A stretch of 64,000 nucleotides of DNA from Salinimicrobium sp963709775 (GTDB taxonomy: Bacteria > Bacteroidota > Bacteroidia > Flavobacteriales > Flavobacteriaceae), in NCBI GenBank assembly GCA_963709775.1, contig CAVPXS010000022.1, positions 5,011 through 69,010 of the forward strand, read 5' to 3'. Position 1 is the stretch's first letter. The number at the start of each line of letters is the position of its first letter. Positions 1 through 10,195 of the stretch are shown piece by piece. Below the pieces are notes generated by a model. That model saw only the letters and a list, made by a program, of their open reading frames with translations, had not been told where the DNA came from and ran no database searches. A program made the position numbers and the translations under genes.

Positions 1-81
1 ACGCCTCGCTTACAATGACCTTCCCGAACAACATTTTTATTACTTTAGCGAATCAACGGTAAACCGAAAACCGTAAACTTC

Positions 82-1236
82 ATGAAACGAAAAATCTGCG
101 TCGTAGTCACTGCCCGCCCTTCCTATAGCCGGATAAAAACTGCCCTAACTGCCATACAAAATCATCCAGACCTGGAATTGCAACTGGTGATCGCCGGTTC
201 GGCCCTGCTCGATCGTTATGGAAACGCGGTGGATTTTATCGAAAAAGATGGATTTCCCATAGCCGCAAAAGTATTTATGGTTTTAGAAGGAGAAAATCCC
301 ACCACTATGGCTAAGACCACAGGGCTGGGGGTAATGGAGCTCACCAATGTTTTTTACAACCTGCAACCGGATGCTGTGATCACCATTGCAGATCGTTTTG
401 AAACTATTGCGACTTCCATCGCCGCTTCTTATCAGAATATTCCGCTGGTACACATCCAGGGCGGGGAAGTTACCGGCAGTATTGATGAAAAAGTGAGGCA
501 TGCAAATACAAAACTGGCCGATCTCCACCTGGTGTGCACTGAAGATGCGCAAGAAAGGGTTATCAAGTTAGGGGAAAGGTCCGAAAGGGTTATAAATACA
601 GGCTGTCCTTCGATAGATCTGGCTAAAGAGATTGCAGAATATCCTTACCTGGACTTCGATCCCCTGAAGAAATATGGAGGTGTGGGTGCCCACCTGGATT
701 GGCAAAAAGGATATATTGTGGTGATGCAGCATCCTGTAACAACCGAGTACAAAGAATCCAAAAAACACGTTACTGAAACCCTAAGAGCTGTCAAAGCTTT
801 GAATTATCCTGCTTTTTGGTTCTGGCCAAACGTAGACGCAGGATCTGACGGCACTTCTAATGCAATAAGAACATTTAGGGAGCTGGAGCAACCCGGGAAT
901 ATTCATTTCTTCAAAAATATGGATCCGCTGGATTTTCTAAAACTTTTGAATAGCTCCAGGGCTTTAGTAGGAAATTCGAGTGCAGGATTAAGAGAATGTG
1001 CGTATTTGGGAGTACCTGTTGTGAATATCGGTAATCGCCAGCATCGAAGGAGTCGTGCGAGAAATGTCACCGATGTAGCTTATGAGCAGGAGGCAATTCT
1101 TGAAGCAACAAAAACCGCCATAGAAACCGGAAAATTTGAAAGCTCAACACTTTATGGGAGCGGGAATGCAGGAAAGAAAATTGCAGAGATACTTGCAAAG
1201 GTGGAGTTGACGTATACTAAGACGATTACTTATTAA
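82..1236 (+). CDS. neuC: UDP-N-acetylglucosamine 2-epimerase (hydrolysing), NeuC/LegG family
   Basis: A 384-residue protein with the fold and motifs of hydrolysing UDP-HexNAc 2-epimerases. The N-terminus has the ARPSYSRI nucleotide-binding start. The middle has the IQGGEVTGSIDEKVRHANTKLADLH block, which in this family includes catalytic acid and histidine residues, and the C-terminal half has the UDP-binding VGNSSAGLRE motif. The family converts UDP-GlcNAc (or the bacillosamine nucleotide) to a free ManNAc-type sugar in the cytoplasm, the first committed step to sialic, legionaminic or related nonulosonic acids. A NeuA-like gene follows 500 bp downstream, which fits that role, but no NeuB-type synthase is in the window. 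The ATG start is well placed. Sialic-type and legionaminic-type substrates cannot be told apart by reading alone. Confidence 0.88.
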   Translation: MKRKICVVVTARPSYSRIKTALTAIQNHPDLELQLVIAGSALLDRYGNAVDFIEKDGFPIAAKVFMVLEGENPTTMAKTTGLGVMELTNVFYNLQPDAVITIADRFETIATSIAASYQNIPLVHIQGGEVTGSIDEKVRHANTKLADLHLVCTEDAQERVIKLGERSERVINTGCPSIDLAKEIAEYPYLDFDPLKKYGGVGAHLDWQKGYIVVMQHPVTTEYKESKKHVTETLRAVKALNYPAFWFWPNVDAGSDGTSNAIRTFRELEQPGNIHFFKNMDPLDFLKLLNSSRALVGNSSAGLRECAYLGVPVVNIGNRQHRRSRARNVTDVAYEQEAILEATKTAIETGKFESSTLYGSGNAGKKIAEILAKVELTYTKTITY

Positions 1237-1285
1237 ACGTTTACTGTTGTCTGTTTGCTGTTGTCAGTTAAAATTTTTAAATTGG

Positions 1286-1675
1286 ATGAAAAACCGGAAA
1301 ATGATGAAGCATGAAAAGCTCACAAAGATCTTGATATTTGCAATTTAGCCTTTAAATATTCCATAGATGTCCATAAGCTTTTCCTAAAATTGCCCAAGTT
1401 TGAATTATATGAACAGGGAAGCCAAGTCAAGGAGAATCTTCGAAAAGCATCAAAGATGCTATTGTTAGGGATATGGACGAAAGGTTTATAAACAAGATTT
1501 TCTAAAATTCCTCACCTATGCTCATGCTTCATTGTTGGAGTGTATTTCGCAGCTAAAAATGATCAATGAATTATATGAACTCGAAGGAACAACAGACCTA
1601 ATTAAGAAATATGAACTTTTAGGTGGGAAAATTTTCTCATTTATGCTTTACATTGAAAAGAACTGGAAAACCTGA
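1286..1675 (+). pseudogene. Degenerate four-helix-bundle protein (23S rRNA intervening-sequence type)
   Basis: No frame is open across this stretch, but stitched frames give a recognisable member of the small four-helix-bundle family. They contain HKDLDICNLAFKYS, LPKFELYEQGSQVKENLRKASK, YKQDFLKFLTYAHASLLECI and QLKMINELYELEG. At least two frameshifts and an internal stop break it. Two intact relatives lie at 5095-5484 (minus) and 39977-40354 (plus). In Bacteroidota these genes are often scattered among polysaccharide loci. The limits are approximate. Confidence 0.6.
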
Positions 1676-1751
1676 TTATCGGTTGTCAGTTGTGAGTTGA
1701 AAGACCACATTGACACCCGATAACTGATAACCGATAACCGATAACCGAATT

Positions 1752-2447
1752 GTGAAAATCCTTGGACTTATTCCCGCCCGTGGCGGCAGTAAAGGAATAC
1801 CCGGAAAGAACATCAAATATTTGGGGGGAAACCCCTGCTGCAGTACACATGTGAATCGGCCAAAAAGTCAAAGCAATTATCTTCGATGATCCTGAGCTCC
1901 GATGATCCTGAGATTATAGTTTCGCTAAGAGATCGGTCTGGAAGTGCCGTTTATAAGACCTGCAGCCCTCGCAGCCGATGATACTTCTTCCCTGGAAGTC
2001 ATAAAACATGCATTGAACTTCTTTGCTGAAAAAGGAGAAAAATTTGATGCTGTTTGTCTGCTGCAACCCACTACCCCTTTCAGGAGAAAAGGACTTGATA
2101 GACGATGCCATAGAGAAATTTTCTGGAAGGAACTTTGATTCCCTGGTATCAGTCCGGGAGGTGCCGGCGGAGTTCAATCCTCACTGGATCTTTGAAGAAA
2201 ACAACGGACAATTAAAAATGCTACCGGAGAAGAAGAGATCATTTCCCGAAGACAGGAACTGCCAAAAGCCTACCATCGCGATGGTGCCATTTATCTCACC
2301 AGAACGGAAGTGATCCTGGAACAGAATTCGCTCTACGGAAGGAACATTGGATTTATTGACACTACGGGAGATCCTTATGTAAATATTGATACACCGGAGG
2401 ATTGGGAAAAAGCCGAAAGGCTTTTGTCAAGGATCAGGGAACAATAA
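1752..2447 (+). pseudogene. neuA: Frameshifted CMP-nonulosonate (acylneuraminate) cytidylyltransferase, NeuA-like
   Basis: Read across frames, this encodes a complete cytidylyltransferase of about 232 residues. It starts at GTG with ILGLIPARGGSKGIPGKN, the CTP-binding signature of the family, followed by LLQYTCESAKKS, LQPTTPFR, and SLVSVREVPAEFNPHW. It ends with DGAIYLTRTEVIL, GDPYVNIDTPEDW and a TAA. Such enzymes activate sialic, legionaminic or pseudaminic acid with CTP. At least four frame changes are needed, near 1836, 1930, 2085 and 2235. The first lies in a run of G and A. Either the gene is dead or the sequence carries errors. It would act after NeuC (82-1236). Confidence 0.75.
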
Positions 2448-2805
2448 ACGATTATCTGTTTTTTTGGTTTACTGTTTTCAGTTTACTGTTGGTTTGTTGT
2501 TTTTAGTTTATTGTTTGTTGTTTATGGGAAAAATGGAATTTGGTGCTTGGAATTTGGTGCTTTTTTGAAGTGGAGAGTGGAAAGTGGGGAGAGGCAAGTT
2601 AGCAGTTTTTCTGTTTGTTGTTTGTGGTTTGTGGTTTGTGGTAAGTCCTTAGACGGTAGTCAAGAGTCGAGAGTTTTTCAAGTGCTATACCCGTTTTGGG
2701 GCTCCATGTGTAAAATTAAAAATAGTTTCTGAAACTTAATTCTCAAGGAGTATAGGAAAAGAATTGCAAGAAAGAATTTTTGTAAATTTGAAATAAAGCA
2801 GGATT
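2448..2805. repeat. Gene-free low-complexity filler
   Basis: No gene is supported. The stretch is made of G/T-rich alternating words such as TTTACTGTT, TTTGTTG and GTTTGTGG repeated with small changes. It is the same kind of filler as found after many genes in this window. It ends in ordinary AT-rich upstream DNA of the next gene. Confidence 0.5.
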
Positions 2806-3060
2806 ATGGACACTGTACGAATAAAGGACCGCATTAGGAATTATCTTGAAAATGCAGATGAGCGTATTTTAAAGATCATTAATGCCATAATAGAAGCTGA
2901 TGAGAACGAAGTATTAGATACCCATTCAGAAATTCTGGAGGAGCGATTAAAATATCACCAGGACAATCCGAACAAAGGAAAAAGCTGGAAGGAAGTGCAG
3001 GATTCTCTGAAGGAGAAGTTCGTTTGTAAAGTAGTTCAACTAGCTGTTTATTGTTTTTAG
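2806..3060 (+). CDS. Orphan antitoxin-like addiction-module protein
   Basis: An 84-residue, highly charged, helical protein (MDTVRIKDRIRNYLENADERILKIINAIIEADE...). It resembles the small antitoxin components of RelE/ParE-type modules in Bacteroidota, though recognition is by general look only. No toxin gene follows; the next gene is asnB. The last 12 residues or so (VQLAVYCF) are encoded by the TAGCTGTTTATTGTTTTT-type filler that starts here. The original C-terminus has therefore probably been replaced or frameshifted. It may be a relic of a toxin-antitoxin pair. Confidence 0.5.
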   Translation: MDTVRIKDRIRNYLENADERILKIINAIIEADENEVLDTHSEILEERLKYHQDNPNKGKSWKEVQDSLKEKFVCKVVQLAVYCF

Positions 3061-3327
3061 TTTTTGTTGTGGTTATAAAAGCTATTAGCTGTTGGATTTT
3101 TGATCCCGTTTTTAGACTCCCTTTATCCCGTAGCTAAACGGAGGGGTAAAACCAAAAGAGGTATAGGAATTCCGGTTTATCTTCTCCTTCTCTGTCCTTC
3201 AGGCTTATATACTTAGATGACAGAAATAATTTTCAATTATCGGTTCTTGTATTCAGTTGAGTTCAAACTTTTCAATAGATTTTGAAAATACATTATACAA
3301 TATTCAATATACAATATACAATAAAAA

Positions 3328-5033
3328 ATGTGCGGAATAGCAGGAATTATTGGTTCAAACCCATCTGAAGCAGAGCTTCAAAAAATGCTTCAGGCACAAC
3401 ATCACCGTGGCCCTGACCATACCGGCACATACATCGATCCCGGCTTCGCAGCTATAGGCCATAACCGGCTTTCCATCATCGATCTTTCCCCGGATGCCAA
3501 CGAGCCTTTTATAGACAATTCCGGGAGGTATGTACTGAGCTTTAACGGAGAGATCTATAATATACAAAGAACTTCGGGAGGAACTAAGAAGGTCTTATGA
3601 ATTCAGGACTACTTCAGACACCGAAGTATTATTGGCTGCTTTTATTAAATGGGGAAAAGAATGTCTGCACAAATTTATCGGGATGTTCTCCTTTGCGATC
3701 TGGGACAGCCGGGAAAAGACCCTTTTCGCTGCAAGGGACAGATTTGGGGTGAAACCTTTTTATTATTCTGAAGCTAAAAAAAACCTCTACTTCAGCAGTG
3801 AAATAAAAGCACTTAAAAATGTCATTTTTGACACTTCACCAAACCAGAAGGTCTGGGCAAATTACTTTAGCTATGGCTCCTACGGTATGCCCGAAGAGAC
3901 CTTTTACAAAAACATCTGGCAATTACCCGGTGGACATTATCTCGAGTATGCAGAAGGCAATTTAAAGATCCAAAAATGGTATGACTTTATAAGCAGGGTT
4001 AAAAATGTGAGCCCATATCGATCTTTTGAGGAAGTAAAAGCTCAGTACTTTGACCTGTTAAAGGACAGCATCAAACTTCGCTTTCGCGCAGATGTACCGG
4101 TAGCTTTCAATATCAGTGGTGGAGTGGATAGTTCCCTGCTGCTCGCCCTGGTCAATCAATTTGAGGAAAAAAAACAGATCAATGCATATACTTTTTATAC
4201 GGCAGATAATCGCTACGATGAATTACCGTGGGTGGAACAGATGATCGCCACTACCCGGAATCCGCTGCAAAAAGTGCTTTTTTCAGCTTCGGAAGTGGAA
4301 ACTGCTGCAAGAAAGATAAGTCAGCAACAGGATGAACCTTTTGGAGGTATTCCTACCCTCGCCTATTCAGCTCTTTTTGAGCAGGCAAATAAAGACGGCA
4401 TAAAGGTGCTATTGGATGGACAGGGAATGGATGAACAATGGGCAGGCTACGATTATTATCAGGGTTCCGGCTCTACCATCCAGGGCACGGGAGGCAGCAG
4501 TCCATTTAGATCTAACGTTTTGACCCCTGAGTTGATAACCCTGGCTGAAAAGCCTTCTTATCCGGAACCGTTTAATGGCAAACTGCAAAACCTGCAGTTC
4601 CGGGATCTCTTTTACACAAAAATTCCGCGTGCCCTTCGGTTCAATGACCGTATCTCCATGGCCTACAGCACCGAACTTCGGGAACCATTTCTCGACCACC
4701 GCCTGGTGGAACTCGCTTTTGCTCAGCCTGATGATTTTAAAATTAAGAATGGTGTTGGAAAATACATGCTTCGCGAGATCCTCAAAGCCATTGGTGCCGG
4801 CTGACATTTCCTATGCTCCCAAACGTCCCCTACAGACCCCTCAACGGGAATGGCTGGGCAATGAACTCAGACCTTTTGTAGAGGAACAACTTCAGCAATT
4901 AAAAAATTCCCCTGCAGGAGAATGGTTTGATCACAAGGAAATCGAAAAAGAATGGAAGAAATATTTAGCGGGAGATAACAGTAGTAGTTTTCATGTATGG
5001 CAGTGGGTCAATGCTTCGCTGTTGTTCAGCTAG
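3328..5033 (+). CDS. asnB: Asparagine synthase (glutamine-hydrolysing), two frameshifts
   Basis: Three overlapping frames together give a protein of about 568 residues, near normal AsnB length. The N-terminal class II glutamine amidotransferase domain begins MCGIAGIIG, with Cys2 as the nucleophile, and has HRGPD and SFNGEIYN. The synthetase domain has the PP-loop ISGGVDSSLLLAL and the DGQGMDEQWAGYDYY motif. The C-terminus reads DISYAPKRPLQTPQREWLGNEL. One extra base near 3563 and another near 4790 break the frame. In polysaccharide loci such enzymes often amidate sugar acids or supply nitrogen, which fits its place behind neuC/neuA. A housekeeping asparagine synthetase is the alternative. Function depends on whether the frameshifts are real. 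Confidence 0.85.
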
Positions 5034-5094
5034 TTTTCCGTTTACCGTTTGCTGTTTTCCGTTTTCTATTCACTGTCAGAATCTGTAGCGACTA

Positions 5095-5484
5095 TTATTT
5101 CTTGAATTTAATTCCTTTATGTTCAGTACGGCTAAGGTAGCTCATAAAGGATCCGAGTTTTGCGTTTTCCTTGTCACATTTATCCGTTAGTGCTGAGAAT
5201 TGCTCTTTGGTAATTAGTTCTTTATCCTTTGCGCGGTAAAGTTGAGACTTTAATTCAGTACAAGAACCTTTTGAATAGCCTAGAAAATTTCGAAATTCTA
5301 GATTTCCACCTCTACCAAATCCTTCAGCCACATTATCCATGATAGATCCTGAACTCCTATCCATTTGATCTTTTAGCGCAAATCTCTTCCCTAAAGGTGT
5401 GGTTCCAAAAAGCAATTCAACATCATTGCATATTTCCCTTGCCAACTGCCAAACTTCCAAATCTTCAAATCTGTCAATCTTCAT
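5095..5484 (-). CDS. Four-helix-bundle protein (23S rRNA intervening-sequence type)
   Basis: 129 residues starting MKIDRFEDLEVWQLAREI, then LKDQMDRSSGSIMDNVAEGFGRGGNLEFRNFLGYSKGSCTELKSQL. This is the conserved pattern of the small four-helix-bundle family first seen in 23S rRNA intervening sequences and common in Bacteroidota. The molecular role is unknown; the proteins form oligomeric helical bundles. It is the last gene of the minus-strand wza-wzc group, 100 bp after the kinase gene. An intact relative is at 39977-40354. Confidence 0.85.
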   Translation of the reverse strand: MKIDRFEDLEVWQLAREICNDVELLFGTTPLGKRFALKDQMDRSSGSIMDNVAEGFGRGGNLEFRNFLGYSKGSCTELKSQLYRAKDKELITKEQFSALTDKCDKENAKLGSFMSYLSRTEHKGIKFKK

Positions 5485-5586
5485 ATATAAAGCTTTATAT
5501 TACACTAACCGAAAACGGTAAACAGTAAACAGTAAACCAGGAATAAAGCACCAATAGAAGTACTTCATCAAAATCCGTTACAGAAC

Positions 5587-8056
5587 TTACTCAAAATTAC
5601 GAAGTACTTCCCTCCACTTCTTCTTCAACTTGCTCTTAGTAGTTTCCTGCTGTCCATAACCTTTTCCGTACTGGCCGTAACCATAGCCATAGCCATAACC
5701 ATAGCCGTAACCATAGCCATAACCATATTTTGCACGGTGGACAAAGTGGTTAAGAACAAAAGAGATATTCTTAACCTCACCTTTACTGTACTTTTCATTG
5801 ATCACCTCGAGCATCCCGCGTTTGGTATAATCCTGGCGAATGAGGTACAAAGTAGCATCGGCATATTTTATAAGGTTGAGCGCATCGGCAACCACTCCTA
5901 CCGGCGGGGTATCCATGATTATATAATCATAACGCTCCTTAAGTTCATTCATAAGGGTTTCCATCTGCTCATTCATGAGCAGCTCGGAAGGGTTTGGCGG
6001 AATAGGCCCGGCAGTGATTACATCCAGGTGAGGCACCATACTTGGTTGAATAATAGAATCAAGAGACTCCTGACCTATCAGGTAATTCACCACCCCCACA
6101 TCATTGTTGATCTTGAAATCATCAAAGATCTTTGGCTTGCGCAGGTCGGCACCAAGGAGCAAGGTTTTCTTTTCACTTAGAGCAAAAACGGTGGCCAGGT
6201 TCATAGCACAAAAAGTTTTTCCTTCCCCGGAAACTGAAGAGGTAATAAGAACTGTTTTGGAACCTTTGACTCCCTGCTTTTTGTACATGAATTGCAGACT
6301 CGACCTTAGCCCCCGGAAACCTTCAGCAATTGCCGATTTTGGTTTATTAAATACAGCCAAATTGGTATCCATTCGGCTTTTACCGATCATTCCCAGGATT
6401 GGAATGGGTGACAATCGCGTCACTTCCTGAGCGTTGTGCACATTAGTATTGAGGAAAACCAGCAGGAATACAAAAGTAAGCGGGATCATTCCCCCAACCA
6501 TCAATGCCATTACGTAATTTAGCTGAGTGTTGGGACCTATTTGTCCGCCACCCGTATCTTTGGCGGTATCTATCACCATCACATCACTCACATTAGCCGC
6601 TTTTATAAGTCCGGCTTCACTGCGTTTTTCCAGGAACATGTTATAAGTACGTTCACTAATGGAATATTTTCTTTGGATCTTGAGCAGGTCCTGCTCTTCC
6701 TGAGGCAATTTTTTAATTTCTCCTTCTGCCAATGCAATATCCCGATTAATATCCCGTAGCTCAGATCTTAAAAGACCTTGAGAAGAAGCCATATTTTCCA
6801 GTATAACATCTTTTACCGCATTTATCTGCCGGTCAATATCGTCAAAAACAGGAGAGTTCTCCTGCAGGGAATATTCATATTTACGACGTTCTTCAGCCAG
6901 GGATAAAATTCGGCCCACTCCGCTTACAATACTTCCTTCGGCGATTCCCGCTACAGATGGTGCAGGAACATCTGAATAGTCACTTCGGGTTTGTAGATAA
7001 TTCTGTAGAGTCTCATAATAAGCCAATTGTCGGTTAATATCCTCCTTTCGAACATCAAGGGCAGTAAGTTCAGAATTTAACTGACTACTTTCTGCAGAAA
7101 TATCCAGGATAGAATTCCTGTTCCTGAAATTATTCAGTTCATCTTCTACCACTTGCAGCTCCATCGCCTTTACATTAAGGGAACTGTCAATAAACCTAAT
7201 GGTCTTGGTAGCAAAAAGATTCTTTCGCTCCAGCATATTTTGGCTCAGCACCCTCACAGTTCCGTTAAGATAATCAACGATTTCGGCCTTGTTGTCCCCT
7301 GTCATGGAAAGGTTTAAAACGGATGATCCCTGTGACTGGGGATTAACCGCTACCCCTCTAAACCGTCCTACGGTCCCATCGAAATGCCTGAACTGCACAT
7401 AAAATGGCTTATCAATTACCGGGACAACGTCAGTTCCCACCAGCTTACCATTAAAAAAGGGTAAATTAATAGTTTCATTAAGCCGATATTTTCTTTTGAA
7501 CTCCCCATCTTCAACTACTACGGTAGAATATTCCTTGGTAGCATAATTAAAAACCTGAAGCACTCCCACCGGAAAAATTGGTGCTTAAGGTAAAGGTTTC
7601 CGGATCCTGAAATCGAATGGTAAAGGTTTTTCCCAGACCCTGATATGCTGCTGTATCGGCGACTACTTTAAAGGGGGTAAAACCATAGGCATTCACCCTT
7701 TGGTATTCTCCCTCCTGCTGGTATCCAATATAGTACTGCAAACGCTCTACCACCTCCTCATTATGCGATCTGGACCTTAAAATGGTCATAGCGGTATTCA
7801 CCTTATCTGAAGTCCCGCCCCAGTTAAAGGTAAGACTGGTATTGCTGGTGAAAAACGGGTTCTGGTCGTCTTTTATGGAAATGGAATTACCTAATTGATA
7901 AACCGGTAATTTCCTCACGTTGTTATAATATGCCACCCCCACGCTTATAGCTATGGAGAGAAGAATTAACTGCCAGTAGCTAAAAACCTTAAGAACAAAG
8001 CCTTTAAAATCAAAGGTAGAACCTACATCACTAATATGATCATCTTCATGTGCCAT
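5587..8056 (-). CDS. wzc: Capsule/exopolysaccharide tyrosine kinase, Wzc-like, one frameshift
   Basis: Two frames (8056-7547 and 7569-5587) join into one polysaccharide co-polymerase plus BY-kinase of about 820 residues. The N-terminus has a Wzz-type region with a first membrane helix (YWQLILLSIAISVGVAYYNN). A long coiled-coil region and a second membrane helix (MALMVGGMIPLTFVFLLVFL) follow. The kinase has Walker A (SSVSGEGKT), Walker A' (LLGADLRKPK) and Walker B (YDYIIMDTPP). The C-terminus is a Tyr-Gly-rich tail, the usual autophosphorylation cluster. The break lies near a T5 run at about 7573, where one T too many would explain it. The gene follows wza by 3 bp. The pair exports polysaccharide across the envelope. 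Confidence 0.88.
5675..5729 (-). repeat. Hexanucleotide repeat coding the Tyr-Gly tail of Wzc
   Basis: The plus strand shows repeated CCATAGCCATAACCATAG-type hexamers, which code about nine consecutive Tyr-Gly pairs on the minus strand. Short repeats like this change length easily by slippage in multiples of 6, which keeps the frame but alters the number of tyrosines. Confidence 0.8.
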
Positions 8057-8059
8057 ACA

Positions 8060-8851
8060 TCACCGGGTAAATATTAATATACTACTTATAATAAGAGCCA
8101 GGACCGATGTCGCTGTTTGAAAGTTTGACAAACCTGTAGTACCTATCCCCCAGGCTTTCTGCGGAAGCGGATTTACTATGATCAAATCATTTGGCTGAAT
8201 ATAATAATATGGTGACCGCATTGCATCAATAGTTGTAAGATCAATATGGTGTCTTTTCTCCCCTCCCGGATACTGTCTTACGATCACAACATCTGTCCTG
8301 TCTCCAAACTCCGAAATATCTCCTGCCTGTGCAATAGCTTCCATTATAGTCACCTGCTCCTTATAGATCACCTGGGTCCCCGACCCTATTTCCCCAATGG
8401 TTGTATATCTTATCCCTGCCAGTTTTACGGTGACAAATATGTTTGCCTCCTCCTTAAAATATTGGTCTAAAAGGGCTTTTTCGATCTTCTCTCTTACCTC
8501 CTCTACGGTAAAGCCCAGGACATTCACCTCCCCCAGCGTCGGAACACGAATATTCCCATGAGGGTCTACTAAAAAACCATCGGTATATAATCTTTCCTCT
8601 GAAGTAGCATTTAGGATTCCCCTCTCCTACAGGATTGAACATCCCCACAACATCCTGGTCAATGGCTTTTACCCTAATACTTAACAGGTCATTCACCTGA
8701 ATCCTGTAAGGCTTTTGAATCCGCTCCACTTTAATTAATACTATCTGTCTCCACCCCATCCTCCTGCAGGTACATCAACCTTTTGGTAGGAACACAGGAA
8801 GAAACAAAAAGATAAAACACTAACAATAACAATTAAATGCCTGATACTCAT
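8060..8851 (-). pseudogene. wza: Polysaccharide export lipoprotein, Wza-like, several frameshifts
   Basis: The last 155 residues (8527-8060) are open and contain the SLBB-type export domain: EVREKIEKALLDQYFKEEANIFVTVKLAGIRYTTIGEIGSGTQV, IMEAIAQAGDI and YYYIQPNDLIIVNP, with a C-terminal membrane segment. The part before it (KPYRIQVNDLLSIRVKAIDQDVVGMFNP) is the polysaccharide export domain in another frame. The start is an ATG at 8851, giving a signal peptide and a probable SCVPTKRLMYLQ lipobox in a third frame. Breaks fall near 8815, 8735 and 8615, the last at an A3 run. The product would be the outer-membrane export pore partner of Wzc. Intact paralogue: 53580-54368. Confidence 0.8.
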
Positions 8852-9351
8852 TTGGGATAAATAGGTAAAGACAAATATAGGTGTTGAATGTTAATAATAA
8901 AATAAATGGAGGTTTAGTTTGTTAAATGAAGTTAAATGCGAGTTGCGGGTTGCGAGTTGTTACCGGTTGCCGGTTGCCTGTTGCCGGTTGCCGAGTTGTT
9001 CGGTTGCCGGTTCTTCTGAACACTCACTAAAAATTCATAAGTTCTGGTTCTTAGTTGTCATCCCGACAGAGCAATTTCTTTCGGTAGAAAGAAGATGCGA
9101 CGAGAGATCTCATCATTAGAACGGTAATTTAAATTTTCTGCACTGCTGAGGCAGATTTCTCAGTCGCTCAAAAGCTTCTTCGAAATGACATTAGTTACTG
9201 GTAGACTGGTCACTAAACAGAAAAAAGTCTTGACTCTTGACTCTTGTCTCTTGGTTCTAAAAAAAGAAACTGCCAACTTAAAAACTGCGCACTGCTTACT
9301 GAAAATCTGGCTCTCAAAAAAAACTGATCACCGAACACTGAACACTGATCA
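8852..9351. repeat. Gene-free repeat-rich spacer
   Basis: About 500 bp without a supportable gene. It contains filler made of TTGCCGG/TTGCGAG words near 8935-9010. A segment near 9060-9190 resembles the 'GAGATTTCTCAGTCGC...GAAATGACA' palindromes seen at 33.3 and 37.3 kb. ACTGATCACTGAACACTG words follow up to 9355. Confidence 0.5.
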
Positions 9352-10042
9352 CTAGTAACAGGCTCTCCTTCTTCTTTCGTTTAGCCCAGGACCTCCTATT
9401 TTAAAAATAACGCCTACAATAATTTGATGTAGTCGGGCATCATCAAAATTAATAACATTTGCTCCAGTACCATCGGGACCTCCTCTTAATCAAATCCCTT
9501 TGTTGGTCTTCCGGTGTGGACAGGGACCTTTCATACCTCACATCGAGACCAAAACGACCAAACTCTACTTTAGCACCTACTTGAGCATTTATGGGAGAAT
9601 TTTGAACGACAATGGCAGATTCGTCCTCGTCACCTTCCAATGTTGCATCAAAAATATTGGAATAAACGGGGCCTGCAAACACATCTAAAGGGCCCAAAAC
9701 TATTATAACCTATCATTAACGGAATATCAAATTTCTCAATACTGTAAACAGAGGTTTTATTGGGAAAGTCAAAAGTGCTTTCTATAGAAGTGTAAACAAC
9801 TTCTGGCCGAATAAAGAATTTACCAAAATTAACCTGGCCGAAAACACCACCGTGAAATCCTAACTCACTATTCCCCTCAATAGTCTCTGACCAATCCCCA
9901 TTTGGAGGTGATTCTTTTCCGGTAATTTGTCCTCCCATTGAATAATTTATTCCGCCTTTAAGGCCATAACTAAAGTGGTTTGGGAGAATCCGGCATAGGT
10001 AGTGGCAAATATGAACAGGAGGGCAAAAAGATATTTTTTCAT
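9352..10042 (-). pseudogene. Outer-membrane beta-barrel protein (PorT-like), frameshifted
   Basis: Starts at an ATG at 10042 with a signal peptide (MKKYLFALLFIFATTYAGFSQ). In other frames it continues with YGLKGGINYSMGGQITGKE, GFHGGVFGQVNFGKFFIRPEVVYTS, FDIPLMIGY, then GPLDVFAGPVYSN and AQVGAKVEFGRFGLDVRYERS. It ends IIVGVIFKIGG before TAG at 9352. Alternating aromatic and hydrophobic strands and the LKGGINYS opening are typical of Bacteroidota outer-membrane barrels of the PorT/OMP_b-brl_2 kind. Breaks occur near 9985, 9690 and 9480. It sits between fcl and wza but may not be part of the export system. Confidence 0.65.
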
Positions 10043-10195
10043 GAGAATTGGATATGGAGTACAAGATTACAAATAAAATAAAATAAGGTGATATGTCAAT
10101 TATTTCTTTTCAATATTAAATCAAACAGCTGTTAATTAATAACGTTTAAACTCTTTATTTGTTATAAGGCGCTATTAAGAGGAAAGAAGAAACAT

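Noticed and set aside
4409..4807. 132-codon minus-strand ORF
   Set aside because: It is a shadow of the asparagine synthetase coding sequence on the plus strand.
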